Assembly: GCA_030426245.1 (NCBI GenBank)
Contig: JAUHYZ010000002.1
Location: 62,001-126,000, forward strand
Reading direction: 5' to 3'
Length of the DNA stretch: 64,000 nt
DNA from: Alphaproteobacteria bacterium
GTDB lineage: Bacteria > Pseudomonadota > Alphaproteobacteria > Sphingomonadales > Sphingomonadaceae
Made by a program: the position numbers and the translations under genes. Numbering within the stretch: the first letter of the stretch is position 1; each line of letters starts with the position of its first letter. Below are positions 35,607-44,484 of the stretch, piece after piece. Below the pieces are notes generated by a model. It searched no databases. It was not told the origin of the DNA and was given only the letters and a program-made list of their open reading frames with translations.

Positions 35607-38147
35607 ATGGTACGACGGGGAGGAAATGGCATTTCCGGAGGAGCCGCTTGGCGCTTGCTCTCGGGTAGCTGCCTTGCCGGGCTGGCAGTGATTTCGCAGC
35701 CAGCCTTGGCCCAGGAGGAAGCTCCGCAATCCAACCGTGGTGGAATGACCGAGATCGTCGTGACGGCGCGTTACGTCGAAGAAAGCATCCAGGACACGCC
35801 GATTGCAATCACTGCACAGACGGAAGAACAGCTTGAAGCTGCCAACGTCACCAATATCGGCACACTTGGCGCAGTTGTGCCTAACCTGCAGACTACTCCG
35901 GGCGCTCAGCAATCGTCCGGTACGCCGATCATCTCACTGCGCGGCGTTCAGCAGGGCGCATCGTCCAGTCTGGCGGTTCCGCCGGCAGTGGCGATTTACA
36001 CTGATGACATTTATCACTCCACCACGGCGGGCTCCGAACTGGATTTCACCGACGTAGTGCGCGTGGAGGTCAATCGCGGCCCGCAGAGCACGCTTTCGGG
36101 CAATGCCTCGATTGCCGGCTCGATCAAGCTCTTCACCCAGGATCCGAAGGGTGACGGCTCGGGATTCGTCACGCTGGGATATGGTTCGCGCAACCACATG
36201 GAAGCTGCCGGTGCGATCGATATCGGCATTACGCCGACATTCGCTATTCGCGCTCTCGGGCATTTCGATCGCCAGACCGGCTTCGTCAATCGTCTGGACT
36301 TCACCTGCATGATGGACAAGCTCGGCACGCCCGAGCTTGCTGGCTCGCTGCCATACTTCCAGCCCGATTCTGGCAAAAAGGACTGCGTTATCGGTCAGCT
36401 GGGCGGGGGCAACACTGCCGTTGGCCAGGTCAAGGCCCTGTGGGAACCGTCCAGTGACGTTTCGCTGTTGTTGACCGCTCGTCATCGCCGGGAAGATATG
36501 GAGGAGACTCCGACAGTTCCGACATTCTATCGGAATTCCTGTGTCGCGCCCAATGACTATTATCCAGATGGACTGGGTGTACTCGATGAGATGGGCAATT
36601 GCGCTTCAGGTGCAGGCAACCAGGCATATTATATGGCCGGTTACAACACGTTCGGAGTTCTGCCCGACAACCGGTTCGTTCCGCCTGAGCGAGACGGCGG
36701 TGTTTATGACACCTATGCCACCAATTGCCGTCCGCTGCTTGATACCACCGGGGCGAACTTCCCCGAAGGATATCCTGACGGGCTGTGCTACGATACTGGT
36801 AAGACTGCGGACCACACGCTGTTGTCAGCCAAACTGCAAGCCCGTTTGGCCGACAATATCAATATGACGGCCATTGGCGGTTACACGAAATACAGCAACG
36901 AGTTCACTTCCAACGGTGACCAGACGCCGCTCGGAATCGTTATCTCGCATTTCATCAACGAAGATGAGATGTGGTCCGGCGAACTGCGCTTCGACGGCAC
37001 TCTGCTTGACGATAAACTGCAGTGGGTTTTGGGCGGCTTCGCGGTGGAAACCGACGGCTACCAAAACAATATGGTCAGCTTCGTTAACATTTATCAGATC
37101 AGCAGCGTTCACGGCGTGAATAAGTCGCAGTCCGTTTTCGGGCACCTCGACTACAACCTCACGGACCGTTGGCGGATTTCCGGTGGCGGCCGTTATTCGA
37201 ATACGGAAATTTCGATCACGATCGACAATCCTCAGGCAGTGACAGTCAGCGACCCGGTTACCTCGGAAGAGAACCGCTTCGACTGGCTGATTGCAACCGA
37301 CTACAAGATCACCGATGACATCATGGTCTACGCTTCGGCCGCAACGGGTTCGCGTCCTCCGGGCCTGACCACGATCGTTTCCACACCGCGTCAGCTAGCG
37401 CCAACTCCGTCCGAAGAACTGATCAACTATGAAATCGGTTTGAAGGCGGATCTGATTGATCGCATGCTTCGGACTAATCTGACCGCATTCTACATGGACT
37501 ACAAGCAGCTCTCCACGAGCGCTACCGGTGTTGAATGCCGGAACGAACCGGGTGACACTGCAACCTGGCAGAATGTTACTTATGGCAGCGGAGCCGATCT
37601 GGTTGCCTGCGCTGCGTTCCCAGGTGATCCCAATCCGATCACGTGGTTCCAGAATGTCGGTATTCCGGCGACGGTGAAGGGCTTCGAGTGGGAAATCACC
37701 GCACTTCCCGTTGAAGGGCTGCGGATCGATTGGACTGGTGGCTATAACAAGTTCACCACTGACGTTGAACCACCGGCGCCGGGCGCAATTTTCCCTGGCA
37801 ACGTTCGCCAGCCGGAATGGAACATGCATGCCAATGTCTCGTACGATTTCTATATGGACTTCGGCACGATTACTCCGCGCGTGGACTGGAATTGGCAGGA
37901 TCGGCAAACCTGGGGCACGGCAGGTAATCGCGCAGCGCCCGATCCCATCTATGTGATCGAAGCCTACGGCCTTTGGAATGCCCAGATTGCGTATAAGTCG
38001 CCTGACGAAGATTGGTCGGCGACGCTGAAAGTCACCAATGTTGCGGACAAGTACTTCCACTATGAGCATCTTGCCGGTTCAGTGAACGGCAGATGGCGTG
38101 TGGGTGCCCCGCGCGAATGGATGCTGACTGTGCGCAAGGAATTCTAA
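35607..38147 (+). CDS. TonB-dependent outer-membrane receptor
   Basis: An 846-residue receptor for active uptake across the outer membrane. Seen: a signal peptide (residues 1-35, ending QPALAQ), a TonB-box-like EIVVTARY at about 50-57, the plug domain (NIGTLGAVVPNLQTTPG and RVEVNRGPQSTLSGNASIAGSI), and a long beta-barrel ending in an aromatic residue (VRKEF). The style is typical of sphingomonad receptors for catabolic substrates. A terminator follows. It is flanked by the MarR-type site and the second MarR gene, so it may import the compound this cluster degrades. The ligand is unknown. Confidence 0.96.
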   Translation: MVRRGGNGISGGAAWRLLSGSCLAGLAVISQPALAQEEAPQSNRGGMTEIVVTARYVEESIQDTPIAITAQTEEQLEAANVTNIGTLGAVVPNLQTTPGAQQSSGTPIISLRGVQQGASSSLAVPPAVAIYTDDIYHSTTAGSELDFTDVVRVEVNRGPQSTLSGNASIAGSIKLFTQDPKGDGSGFVTLGYGSRNHMEAAGAIDIGITPTFAIRALGHFDRQTGFVNRLDFTCMMDKLGTPELAGSLPYFQPDSGKKDCVIGQLGGGNTAVGQVKALWEPSSDVSLLLTARHRREDMEETPTVPTFYRNSCVAPNDYYPDGLGVLDEMGNCASGAGNQAYYMAGYNTFGVLPDNRFVPPERDGGVYDTYATNCRPLLDTTGANFPEGYPDGLCYDTGKTADHTLLSAKLQARLADNINMTAIGGYTKYSNEFTSNGDQTPLGIVISHFINEDEMWSGELRFDGTLLDDKLQWVLGGFAVETDGYQNNMVSFVNIYQISSVHGVNKSQSVFGHLDYNLTDRWRISGGGRYSNTEISITIDNPQAVTVSDPVTSEENRFDWLIATDYKITDDIMVYASAATGSRPPGLTTIVSTPRQLAPTPSEELINYEIGLKADLIDRMLRTNLTAFYMDYKQLSTSATGVECRNEPGDTATWQNVTYGSGADLVACAAFPGDPNPITWFQNVGIPATVKGFEWEITALPVEGLRIDWTGGYNKFTTDVEPPAPGAIFPGNVRQPEWNMHANVSYDFYMDFGTITPRVDWNWQDRQTWGTAGNRAAPDPIYVIEAYGLWNAQIAYKSPDEDWSATLKVTNVADKYFHYEHLAGSVNGRWRVGAPREWMLTVRKEF

Positions 38148-38173
38148 GCGCACTCTCAGGAGACTGAAAGATG

Positions 38174-38218
38174 GCCCGCAGTGCCACAGAGAATCTCTGT
38201 TGGTGCTGCGGGCTTTTT
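38174..38218 (+). terminator. Rho-independent terminator after TonB-dependent receptor
   Basis: A long hairpin with arms starting GCCCGCA and ending TGCGGGC, with an inner ACAGAGA / TCTCTGT stem, followed by TTTTT. Lies 26 bases after the receptor stop. Confidence 0.8.
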
Positions 38219-38577
38219 CGTGTCTGCTTCTCGGAGGTGGGCTAGGGCTGGAGTTGACCGATGCCCGTTCGTCTTTGTTGATTCTGTCCGTCCTGCTGCG
38301 ATTGTAAGGTTTACATGAAAACAAATTGCAGGGTAGGAATTCCGTCGTGGCGGCGGTTCCAGCCGCGCAGCCAATGATTGTCGGGGTTGGCCACGGAGTA
38401 TGCTAAACGTCGGAAAAGTCGTTCTTTGGTTGGCTGTTTAGGGCACAAGTTTGCTTCATCTGCCATTTCGTTGGGATGCAGAGTCGTTCCAACAAGACAA
38501 TTCCGAAAATCGCGGCACTTTGCTTAGTTGCTTTTGTTAGGTATCGGGATGAAGGCATATATGGCTAGGGAGTAGCG
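38219..38577. other. Intergenic region before second marR gene
   Basis: About 360 bases with no recognised gene. It is mixed in composition and presumably holds the promoter of the second MarR gene. A TTTTGTTAGG stretch near 38531 only weakly resembles the operator half-site. Nothing else was seen. Confidence 0.4.
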
Positions 38578-39027
38578 ATGAGCGTCATAAAGAAGATTCC
38601 ACCCTTTGAGCAGTCACTGGCCGCAGTGATGCTGGGTGCGAAAGAAGCCGTTATTGCGCCAATGAGGCCGAAGCTTCGCGAGTACAACATCACCGAGCCG
38701 CAATGGCGCGTCATGCGTGTGATCAATGATCGCGGCTCGACAGATGCCACCGGTCTCGCAGAAGTCGGCCTGCTCCATGCGCCCAGTGTGACGCGCATCC
38801 TGAAGGAACTGGAAAATCGCAAACTTGTTGTCAGGGAGCCGGACACGAATGATCGGCGGCGCATCATGGTTGCCTTGTCTCCGGAAGGCCGCGAAGTCGT
38901 GAAGACGATCTCACGCCATGTGGTGCATGTCATGCGGGAGTATGGTCAGCGCTTTGGTCCCGAGAGGCTGGAACGTCTGGTCGACGAACTTCGCGCTCTT
39001 TCTTCGACGATCAAAGGCGTTGAGTAG
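38578..39027 (+). CDS. MarR-family regulator, HpaR/HpcR type (second)
   Basis: A 149-residue paralogue of the regulator at 24.1 kb, with the same length. Seen: NITEPQWRVMRVINDRGSTD, the recognition-helix region HAPSVTRILKELENRKLV, the wing VREPDTNDRRRIMVALSPEG, and the shared LRALSSTIKGVE C-terminus. Recognition-helix residues (APSVTRIL-EL) are the same in both, so they probably bind the same or a very similar operator and may compete or heterodimerise. ATG at 38578 follows GGGAG. It sits between the TonB receptor and the oxygenase operon. Confidence 0.95.
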   Translation: MSVIKKIPPFEQSLAAVMLGAKEAVIAPMRPKLREYNITEPQWRVMRVINDRGSTDATGLAEVGLLHAPSVTRILKELENRKLVVREPDTNDRRRIMVALSPEGREVVKTISRHVVHVMREYGQRFGPERLERLVDELRALSSTIKGVE

Positions 39028-39089
39028 CCCCCATTCCTTCGTGTCCGCGAATTAACGAATCCCACAGGACCTCTCTTGCATTCCATTAC

Positions 39090-39101
39090 TTATCACGTTA
39101 A
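39090..39101 (+). promoter_or_regulatory. MarR-type operator copy g
   Basis: TTATCACGTTAA, two mismatches from the ideal dyad, 99 bases upstream of the EthD-like gene that heads the oxygenase genes. Confidence 0.6.
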
Positions 39102-39199
39102 ATGCTTTGGCCAAGGCGCTTCCAAGAAACGCCCGATACTCGGCTGGTATTTCTACCGCCAGGGCGGCGGAAGCCGGAAGAAGATGGAGGGTGCTGGGC

Positions 39200-39508
39200 A
39201 TGCATAAGATCGTCGTTCTATATCCGCCGCAGCCGGACCCCGACGTTTTCAAGAGCTATTATCTGGAAACTCATATTCCGCTTGTTCGCAAACTTCCGGG
39301 CCTGAAGGCATTGCGATACAGCTTCGATGTTCAGGCGGTCGGCCAAGAATCGCCCTATTTCTGCGTCTTTGAAGCGGACTTCGAAGATGGGGCGGCCATG
39401 GGGGCGGCGATGGGCTCACCTGAGGGACAGGCCGTCGCCGGCGATGTCGCAAAATTTGCGACGGTTGCCCCGATTCTGATCCACTATCCGTGCGAAGGCG
39501 GCGTGTGA
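39200..39508 (+). CDS. EthD-family protein
   Basis: A 102-residue dimeric alpha+beta barrel protein of the EthD family. Seen: MHKIVVLYPPQPD start strand, YYLETHIPLVRKLPGLKAL, and ESPYFCVFEADFED. Members are small accessory proteins or lyases in ether and aromatic degradation. ATG at 39200 is preceded by GGAGG; a longer frame from 39107 adds unrelated residues and reaches close to the operator. It is the first gene of a likely operon with the Rieske oxygenase. Confidence 0.88.
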   Translation: MHKIVVLYPPQPDPDVFKSYYLETHIPLVRKLPGLKALRYSFDVQAVGQESPYFCVFEADFEDGAAMGAAMGSPEGQAVAGDVAKFATVAPILIHYPCEGGV

Positions 39509-39625
39509 TCGGCACCATTGTCACGGCCAATGGATCCAATGGTTTTTTGCCTCGCCGCGGCATGGGGCAATCATCCGGTGTGGCAGGCGTGATGCGCCGC
39601 GAACTGGCAATATTATGAGGCAGGA

Positions 39626-40972
39626 ATGAGTAAGCAATTCGCTCTAAGCGACCTTGTTGATGACCGTCCCGATGACGGAGTGTTCCGGATCAATCGCGCG
39701 ATGTTTCGCGATCAGGACTTGTTCGACCTGGAAATGAAGCATGTGTTCGAAGGCGGGTGGTTGTTCATCGGGCTTGCGACCCAGGCGGAGCATCCGCATG
39801 ATTTCTTCACGGGATTCATTGGGCGCGTGCCGATCATCGTCAGCCGCAATGGAGATGGTGAGCTGCAGTGCTTCGTGAATGCCTGCCCGCACAAGGGAGT
39901 GCGGCTGGTGCAGAAGAAATGCGGCAATGCTCGCCGCCACGTTTGCCCCTATCACGGCTGGACCTTCGACAGTTCCGGCGCAAACAAGAACATCAAATGG
40001 AAGAAGGGCGGATGTTACAGCGAAGCCTTTGACAGCGAGAACCACGATCTCGCCGAGGTTGCTCGCTTCGGCGAATATCGAGGATTGCTGTTCGCCAGCC
40101 TCAATCCCGATGTTCCTTCGCTTGAGGAGTATCTTGGTGAGGCCAGCAAGCTGATCGATCTTTTGGCCGACAAGGCTCCCGACGGGCTCGAACTCGTACC
40201 TGGCCGGGTCACCTTCACTTATGCGGCGAACTGGAAGATGCAGCTGGAAAACTGCGCGGACCAGTATCACTTCACCTCCACCCATCCGAGCTACATCCGC
40301 ATTCTAGAACAGCGCGCAAAGGAAGAAGCGGACGAGGTGGTTAAGTCTTCGATCGGGGCTTCCGACTTCTGGACGGAGAATGCCAGCGGTGTGACAGGCG
40401 GTACGATGAGCTTCGACCACGGCCACGTTCTCAACTGGGGGGTGATGCCGCCATCCTCGGCAATCGCGGATTTCGAGCGGGCCGAAGAGCTCGCGGAAAA
40501 GTTCGGAGAGGCAAGGCGCAACTGGATGTTCAACATGCGCAATCTCACGATCTTCCCCAATATGCAGATCGCGGAGAATGCATCGAGCCAATTGCGCGTG
40601 ATCAGGCCGATCGCCGCCGGGCTCACCGAAATGCAAACCTGGTGCATCGCCCCAAGAGGCGAAAGCGATGAGGCGCGTCGCTTCCGGATCCGCCAGTACG
40701 AGGATTTCTTCAATCCGACCGGTATGGCGACGCCCGATGACACCGTTTGCTACGAAGAAGCGCAGCTCGGAATGGCGGAGCAGGAACGGCCTTGGCTGCA
40801 GGGCCACGCGAGGGGCATGACTGCCACTGTCGAGGGCGGGAATGAATATGCCGATATGATCGACGTCAAGCCGGCTCGCAGTGTCTTGTCCGATGCCCAG
40901 CTTTGCGATGAATCCCTGTTCGCGAGTTACTACCGTGCCTGGGCAGAGCGCATGAAGGAGGTTGTGGCATGA
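39626..40972 (+). CDS. Rieske non-haem iron oxygenase, alpha subunit
   Basis: The 448-residue catalytic subunit of an aromatic-ring-hydroxylating dioxygenase. Seen: the Rieske [2Fe-2S] ligands C87, H89, C107 and H110 (CPHKG and CPYHGW), and the mononuclear iron ligands around ENCADQYHFTSTH (H215, H220, with D212 as bridging residue), followed by a conserved C-terminal domain. It is of the two-component-subunit type because a beta-subunit gene overlaps its end by ATGA. The substrate is unknown; the ferredoxin and reductase that it needs are not in the window. Confidence 0.95.
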   Translation: MSKQFALSDLVDDRPDDGVFRINRAMFRDQDLFDLEMKHVFEGGWLFIGLATQAEHPHDFFTGFIGRVPIIVSRNGDGELQCFVNACPHKGVRLVQKKCGNARRHVCPYHGWTFDSSGANKNIKWKKGGCYSEAFDSENHDLAEVARFGEYRGLLFASLNPDVPSLEEYLGEASKLIDLLADKAPDGLELVPGRVTFTYAANWKMQLENCADQYHFTSTHPSYIRILEQRAKEEADEVVKSSIGASDFWTENASGVTGGTMSFDHGHVLNWGVMPPSSAIADFERAEELAEKFGEARRNWMFNMRNLTIFPNMQIAENASSQLRVIRPIAAGLTEMQTWCIAPRGESDEARRFRIRQYEDFFNPTGMATPDDTVCYEEAQLGMAEQERPWLQGHARGMTATVEGGNEYADMIDVKPARSVLSDAQLCDESLFASYYRAWAERMKEVVA

Positions 40973-41466
40973 GCGCGCTGTCTCCCTCAGAGGCAGCCGA
41001 GTTTCTCTATCGGGAGGCTTTGCTGCTCGATCGGGGCGAATTCGATGAGTGGATTGCGCTCTTCACCCAGGAATGCCTGTTCTGGATGCCTGCGTGGCGG
41101 GACGACGGGACACAGACCGAAGATCCCGACCGCGAGCTTTCGCTGATCTATTATCGCGGACGTAGAAATCTGGAAGATCGCCTGCAACGCATACGTTCCG
41201 GTTTTTCGGTCGCTTCCGCAGTTCTGCCGCGCGTTTCCCATCTGATCAGCGGAGTGCTGGTGGAAGAAGCTTCGGACGAACGGATGAAGCTCAGTTCCGC
41301 TTTCGTCGTGAATACGCATGACGTTCGCGTCAATCGTTCACATGCCTATTTCGGCCGTTATGAGCATGAACTCGTGCTGCACGATGGCGAATGGAAGATT
41401 GCAGGGAAAGTCATACGGCTATTGAACGATACCGTGCCGACCTTGCTCGACGTCTACAGCATCTAG
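40969..41466 (+). CDS. Ring-hydroxylating dioxygenase beta subunit
   Basis: The 165-residue structural small subunit of the Rieske oxygenase, with an NTF2-like cone fold. Seen: SEAAEFLYREALLLDRGEFDEWIALFTQ, CLFWMPAWRD, and the RPRVSHLI-like segment PRVSHLISGVLV, all typical of benzoate/biphenyl-type beta subunits. Its ATG overlaps the alpha stop (ATGA), indicating coupled synthesis in an alpha3beta3 enzyme. Confidence 0.94.
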   Translation: MSALSPSEAAEFLYREALLLDRGEFDEWIALFTQECLFWMPAWRDDGTQTEDPDRELSLIYYRGRRNLEDRLQRIRSGFSVASAVLPRVSHLISGVLVEEASDERMKLSSAFVVNTHDVRVNRSHAYFGRYEHELVLHDGEWKIAGKVIRLLNDTVPTLLDVYSI

Positions 41467-41474
41467 GGGGCACA

Positions 41475-42410
41475 ATGGTCTCTTTTCCATCGGCGCCCAG
41501 CGTCGTGATCGTCGGGGCCGGCGCGATGGGCTGTTTGTTCGCAGCGCGCATAGCCGAACAGGGAGCCAAGGTTACCTTGGTGGATGTCGACCGGGACCGG
41601 CTCTCTGCCATTGCAGAGAAGGGTATCTCCCTCAAAGACGACGCTGGAACGCGTACTCTGCACGTTGGTGCGGCGTTGGCAGCAGACGTGGCGGCGCCGG
41701 TAGACTTGGTGCTGCTCTTCACCAAGGGCACGCATAGCGCGCCTGCGATTGCGTCCGTTGCCCATTTGGCGTCTCCCGATACGATCGCGCTGACATTGCA
41801 GAACGGGATTGGCAATGCGGACTTGCTGGCCGAGACATTCTGCGCTGAACGCGTATTGATGGGAACCGCGCACGTTCCGGCCGATTTCACCGGCAAGTCG
41901 GGCGTTGCTACGCATGGTTTCGGTTTTCTCGAACTGGGCGGTTTCACGCCCGAGGCGCAGCCATATTCACCGCCAGTCGCGGATTTGCTGGAGCGATCCG
42001 GCTTCAAGGCCAAGATTGCTGCCGACGCCAATCACGCAGTGTGGGAAAAAGTGGCATTCAATGCCGCGCTCAACGCGATGGCGATGATCTGCGAAGTGCC
42101 GAATGCAGGGATGGATAACGAGCCGGGCAAACGGGTCGCCACCAGCGTCGTAGACGAAACACTTGCCGTCGCGTCGGCGAAGGGCATTCATCTGGAGCGG
42201 GATCAAATCCTGTCGACCATCGCCTCTGCCCTGAAGGAGCATGCCCACCACAAGGCATCCATGCTGCAGGATCGCGAACATGGCCGCATGACGGAGATAG
42301 GCACCATCAATGGGGCGATCGCGCGTGAAGGCGCGGAGCTCGGCGTGCCAACCCCCGTTTGCGAGACGCTGACGGACCTCGTCAAGGTCATTGAACTGGC
42401 TTACAAGTAG
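41475..42410 (+). CDS. Ketopantoate reductase-like (ApbA/PanE family) oxidoreductase
   Basis: A 311-residue NADP-dependent 2-oxo-acid reductase-like enzyme. Seen: the N-terminal Rossmann motif VVIVGAGAMGCLFAARIAEQG, the middle LTLQNGIGNADLL region, the catalytic lysine segment VWEKVAFNAALNAM and the glutamate/asparagine C-terminal NGAIAREGAELGVPTPV. It follows the dioxygenase beta subunit by 8 bases, with AGGGGG before the start, so it belongs to the catabolic operon and may act on a pathway hydroxy/oxo acid rather than in pantothenate synthesis. Chosen start at 41475; longer frame overlaps the upstream gene. Confidence 0.9.
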   Translation: MVSFPSAPSVVIVGAGAMGCLFAARIAEQGAKVTLVDVDRDRLSAIAEKGISLKDDAGTRTLHVGAALAADVAAPVDLVLLFTKGTHSAPAIASVAHLASPDTIALTLQNGIGNADLLAETFCAERVLMGTAHVPADFTGKSGVATHGFGFLELGGFTPEAQPYSPPVADLLERSGFKAKIAADANHAVWEKVAFNAALNAMAMICEVPNAGMDNEPGKRVATSVVDETLAVASAKGIHLERDQILSTIASALKEHAHHKASMLQDREHGRMTEIGTINGAIAREGAELGVPTPVCETLTDLVKVIELAYK

Positions 42411-42658
42411 TCTCCCGAGGATCATTCCTCCCGCGCGGACTTGTGGGGATTTGCAGCCAGCGGTTCACATGGCCGCATCCATTTGTTAGGGGCTTGCGCT
42501 CCAATAGAAATCAGCAAGAGCACCGGCGCAGCGGCCGGCAGGACGGTCAAGGAACAATCTTACCCCACTGCGAGACCTTCGCCCGGCGGCGCTTGATTGC
42601 CTCCAGCACGCTCCCAGTCTGCCGTTTTTTTGAGAAGTCGGGCCCTGCGCCCCTGCAA

Positions 42659-43063
42659 ATGTTCTTTATGATCGCGGCGCCGCTGTTGCTGCTTTTCGCT
42701 TTCGTTGCGCCTGCACATGCCCAGGTTCCTGCCTTTACCCAAAGCGGTCCACTCGAAAGCAATGCCGGCCATGTCATGATGGAGTGGAACGCGGGCAGCG
42801 CCGTGTCGCTGGAGATTGCGACCAGCCCGGCCTTCGAAGACGCGCAAGAGCTATATCAAGGCCGCAACCACGCATATTTTCTGTCCGGCCTGGACGGAGG
42901 GACATACTATCTTCGTTTGACCGACGAGGCTGGCGAGCAATCGGAGACGATCAAGCTCGCAGTGGTCCATCAATCGCTTGAACAGGCAATCTGGTTGACC
43001 GTGATCGGGGCTATCATTGCATTGGGGATCGTTGCTGTGATCGTTCGGGGGGCGCGGGCATGA
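42659..43063 (+). CDS. Small secreted/anchored protein with fibronectin-III-like domain
   Basis: A 134-residue protein. Seen: a signal peptide at residues 1-21 (hydrophobic core then APAHAQ), a globular part of about 85 residues with beta-rich character (HVMMEWNAGSAVSLEIATS, YFLSGLDGGTYYLRLTDEAG) resembling an Ig/fibronectin-III fold, and a C-terminal membrane helix (about 110-131) ending in arginines. Topology is thus periplasmic domain plus tail anchor. Its stop overlaps the symporter start (ATGA), so it is probably an accessory subunit of that transporter. No family name is recognised. Confidence 0.75.
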   Translation: MFFMIAAPLLLLFAFVAPAHAQVPAFTQSGPLESNAGHVMMEWNAGSAVSLEIATSPAFEDAQELYQGRNHAYFLSGLDGGTYYLRLTDEAGEQSETIKLAVVHQSLEQAIWLTVIGAIIALGIVAVIVRGARA

Positions 43064-44484
43064 GCGAGAAGGCTGCTCTGCTCGATCCCATGACGGGGTG
43101 GGTCCTGCTGGCGCTGTTCAGCTTGTTGTGGATCGGCCTGGGCGTCTATTGGGGGCGCCGCAACAAGAGCTTCGAAGATCATGCGCTGGCAGGCCGCAAT
43201 GTCGGCCTTGCGCTTGGTTCTGCCACTGCCGCAGCCACCTGGATTACTTCGAACACCACCATGCTGGCGCCGCAATTTGCGCTTGAGCTGGGCATCTGGG
43301 GAATGCTGGCCTATTCGATGGCGGCATTCGGCCTGCTGCTGTTTGCGCCGCTTGCGGGGCGTATCCGCAAGCTGATGCCGAACGGCTATACTTCGGGGGA
43401 TTTCTTCCGCTTGCGATATGGCCGTTTTGCCTGGTTCATCTTTCTGATTTTCACGCTGTTCTATTCGCTCACCTGGCTCGTCAGCATGGCGATGGCAGGG
43501 GGGATCTTGCTCAATGCACTTTCGGGCATTCCCTATGTCTGGGGAATGACCGTGATCCTGACGGTCTGCGTGATCTACACCATGCGGGGCGGCCTCATGG
43601 CCGTTATCGGCACCGATTTCATTCAGAGCCTGATCATCCTGGTTGGCATTGTGATCGTGGGCTTCTCCGTACTGCAGAACGTCTCGGTCGAGGAAATTCA
43701 CACCAATCTCGAAACCAACAAGCCGATGCTGATCACGGTGATGTTCCCGGCGGCGTTGATGGCGATTTTCAACAATCTGCTGTTCGGGCTGGGTGAGGTA
43801 TTCCATAACAATGTCTGGTGGAGCCGCGCTTTCGCTCTTCGCGAGGGCGTCGGCGGGAAAGCCTTTGCGATTGCGGGCCTGGTATGGTTCCCGATCCCGA
43901 TCGCGGCGGGCTTCATCGCGCTGGCTTCGGGCGCGCTCAACGTAGCGGTGCCGAGCCCCGACATGGTCGGCCCGCTGGTTATTGCAGATGTGCTGGGCGG
44001 GGCAGGAGCCATTGCGATCTTCATTATCGTATTCTGCTCCCTGGCATCCAGCATCGACAGTCTGCTGGCCGCGACATCGGACCTCATAACCGAAGACGTC
44101 TATCGCCGTCTCTTCCATCCCATGGCGCAGCCCGAATCGCTTAAGGTCGTGGCGCAATGGATCACTTTGGGCCTTGGTCTATTCACTTGGGCCGTCTGCG
44201 TACCACGTATCGGGACGCTAGCATCCGTACTGTTTTTTGCAGGACCACTGGTTGGTGCTATGATCTGGCCGATCGTGACCGGACTGTATTGGCGCAGAGC
44301 CAACACAACAGGCGCGATCGGGGGGATGCTGCTGGGCGGCGGCATTGGCTTGATCAGCTACTTCCAGATCGGCTGGTACGTAGCGAGTACGATAGGCACG
44401 GCCGTTTCGATGGTGTGGGTCCTTGCTTGCGCCTTACTCTCCAAAACCCAGTTTGACTGGAGCAGGCTAAAAGAGGGCATTTGA
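43060..44484 (+). CDS. Sodium:solute symporter family transporter
   Basis: A 474-residue SSS-family (LeuT-fold) transporter with about thirteen transmembrane segments. Seen: the RRNKSFEDHALAGRNVGLAL segment after TM1, TAAATWITSNTTMLAPQFALE in TM2, GGLMAVIGTDFIQSLIILVG, and FCSLASSIDSLLAATSDLITED, the conserved TM8/9 motif. It starts by overlapping the fibronectin-like protein (ATGA) and ends by overlapping the 39-residue membrane protein (TGATG). The substrate is unknown; the following carbamoyltransferase and asparagine synthetase genes suggest an amino-acid or amide-like compound. Confidence 0.94.
   Translation: MSEKAALLDPMTGWVLLALFSLLWIGLGVYWGRRNKSFEDHALAGRNVGLALGSATAAATWITSNTTMLAPQFALELGIWGMLAYSMAAFGLLLFAPLAGRIRKLMPNGYTSGDFFRLRYGRFAWFIFLIFTLFYSLTWLVSMAMAGGILLNALSGIPYVWGMTVILTVCVIYTMRGGLMAVIGTDFIQSLIILVGIVIVGFSVLQNVSVEEIHTNLETNKPMLITVMFPAALMAIFNNLLFGLGEVFHNNVWWSRAFALREGVGGKAFAIAGLVWFPIPIAAGFIALASGALNVAVPSPDMVGPLVIADVLGGAGAIAIFIIVFCSLASSIDSLLAATSDLITEDVYRRLFHPMAQPESLKVVAQWITLGLGLFTWAVCVPRIGTLASVLFFAGPLVGAMIWPIVTGLYWRRANTTGAIGGMLLGGGIGLISYFQIGWYVASTIGTAVSMVWVLACALLSKTQFDWSRLKEGI

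Noticed and set aside
35155-35808. Minus-strand frame in the leader of the TonB receptor gene
   Set aside because: It runs into the receptor signal-peptide region antisense and has no family similarity or start-site support.
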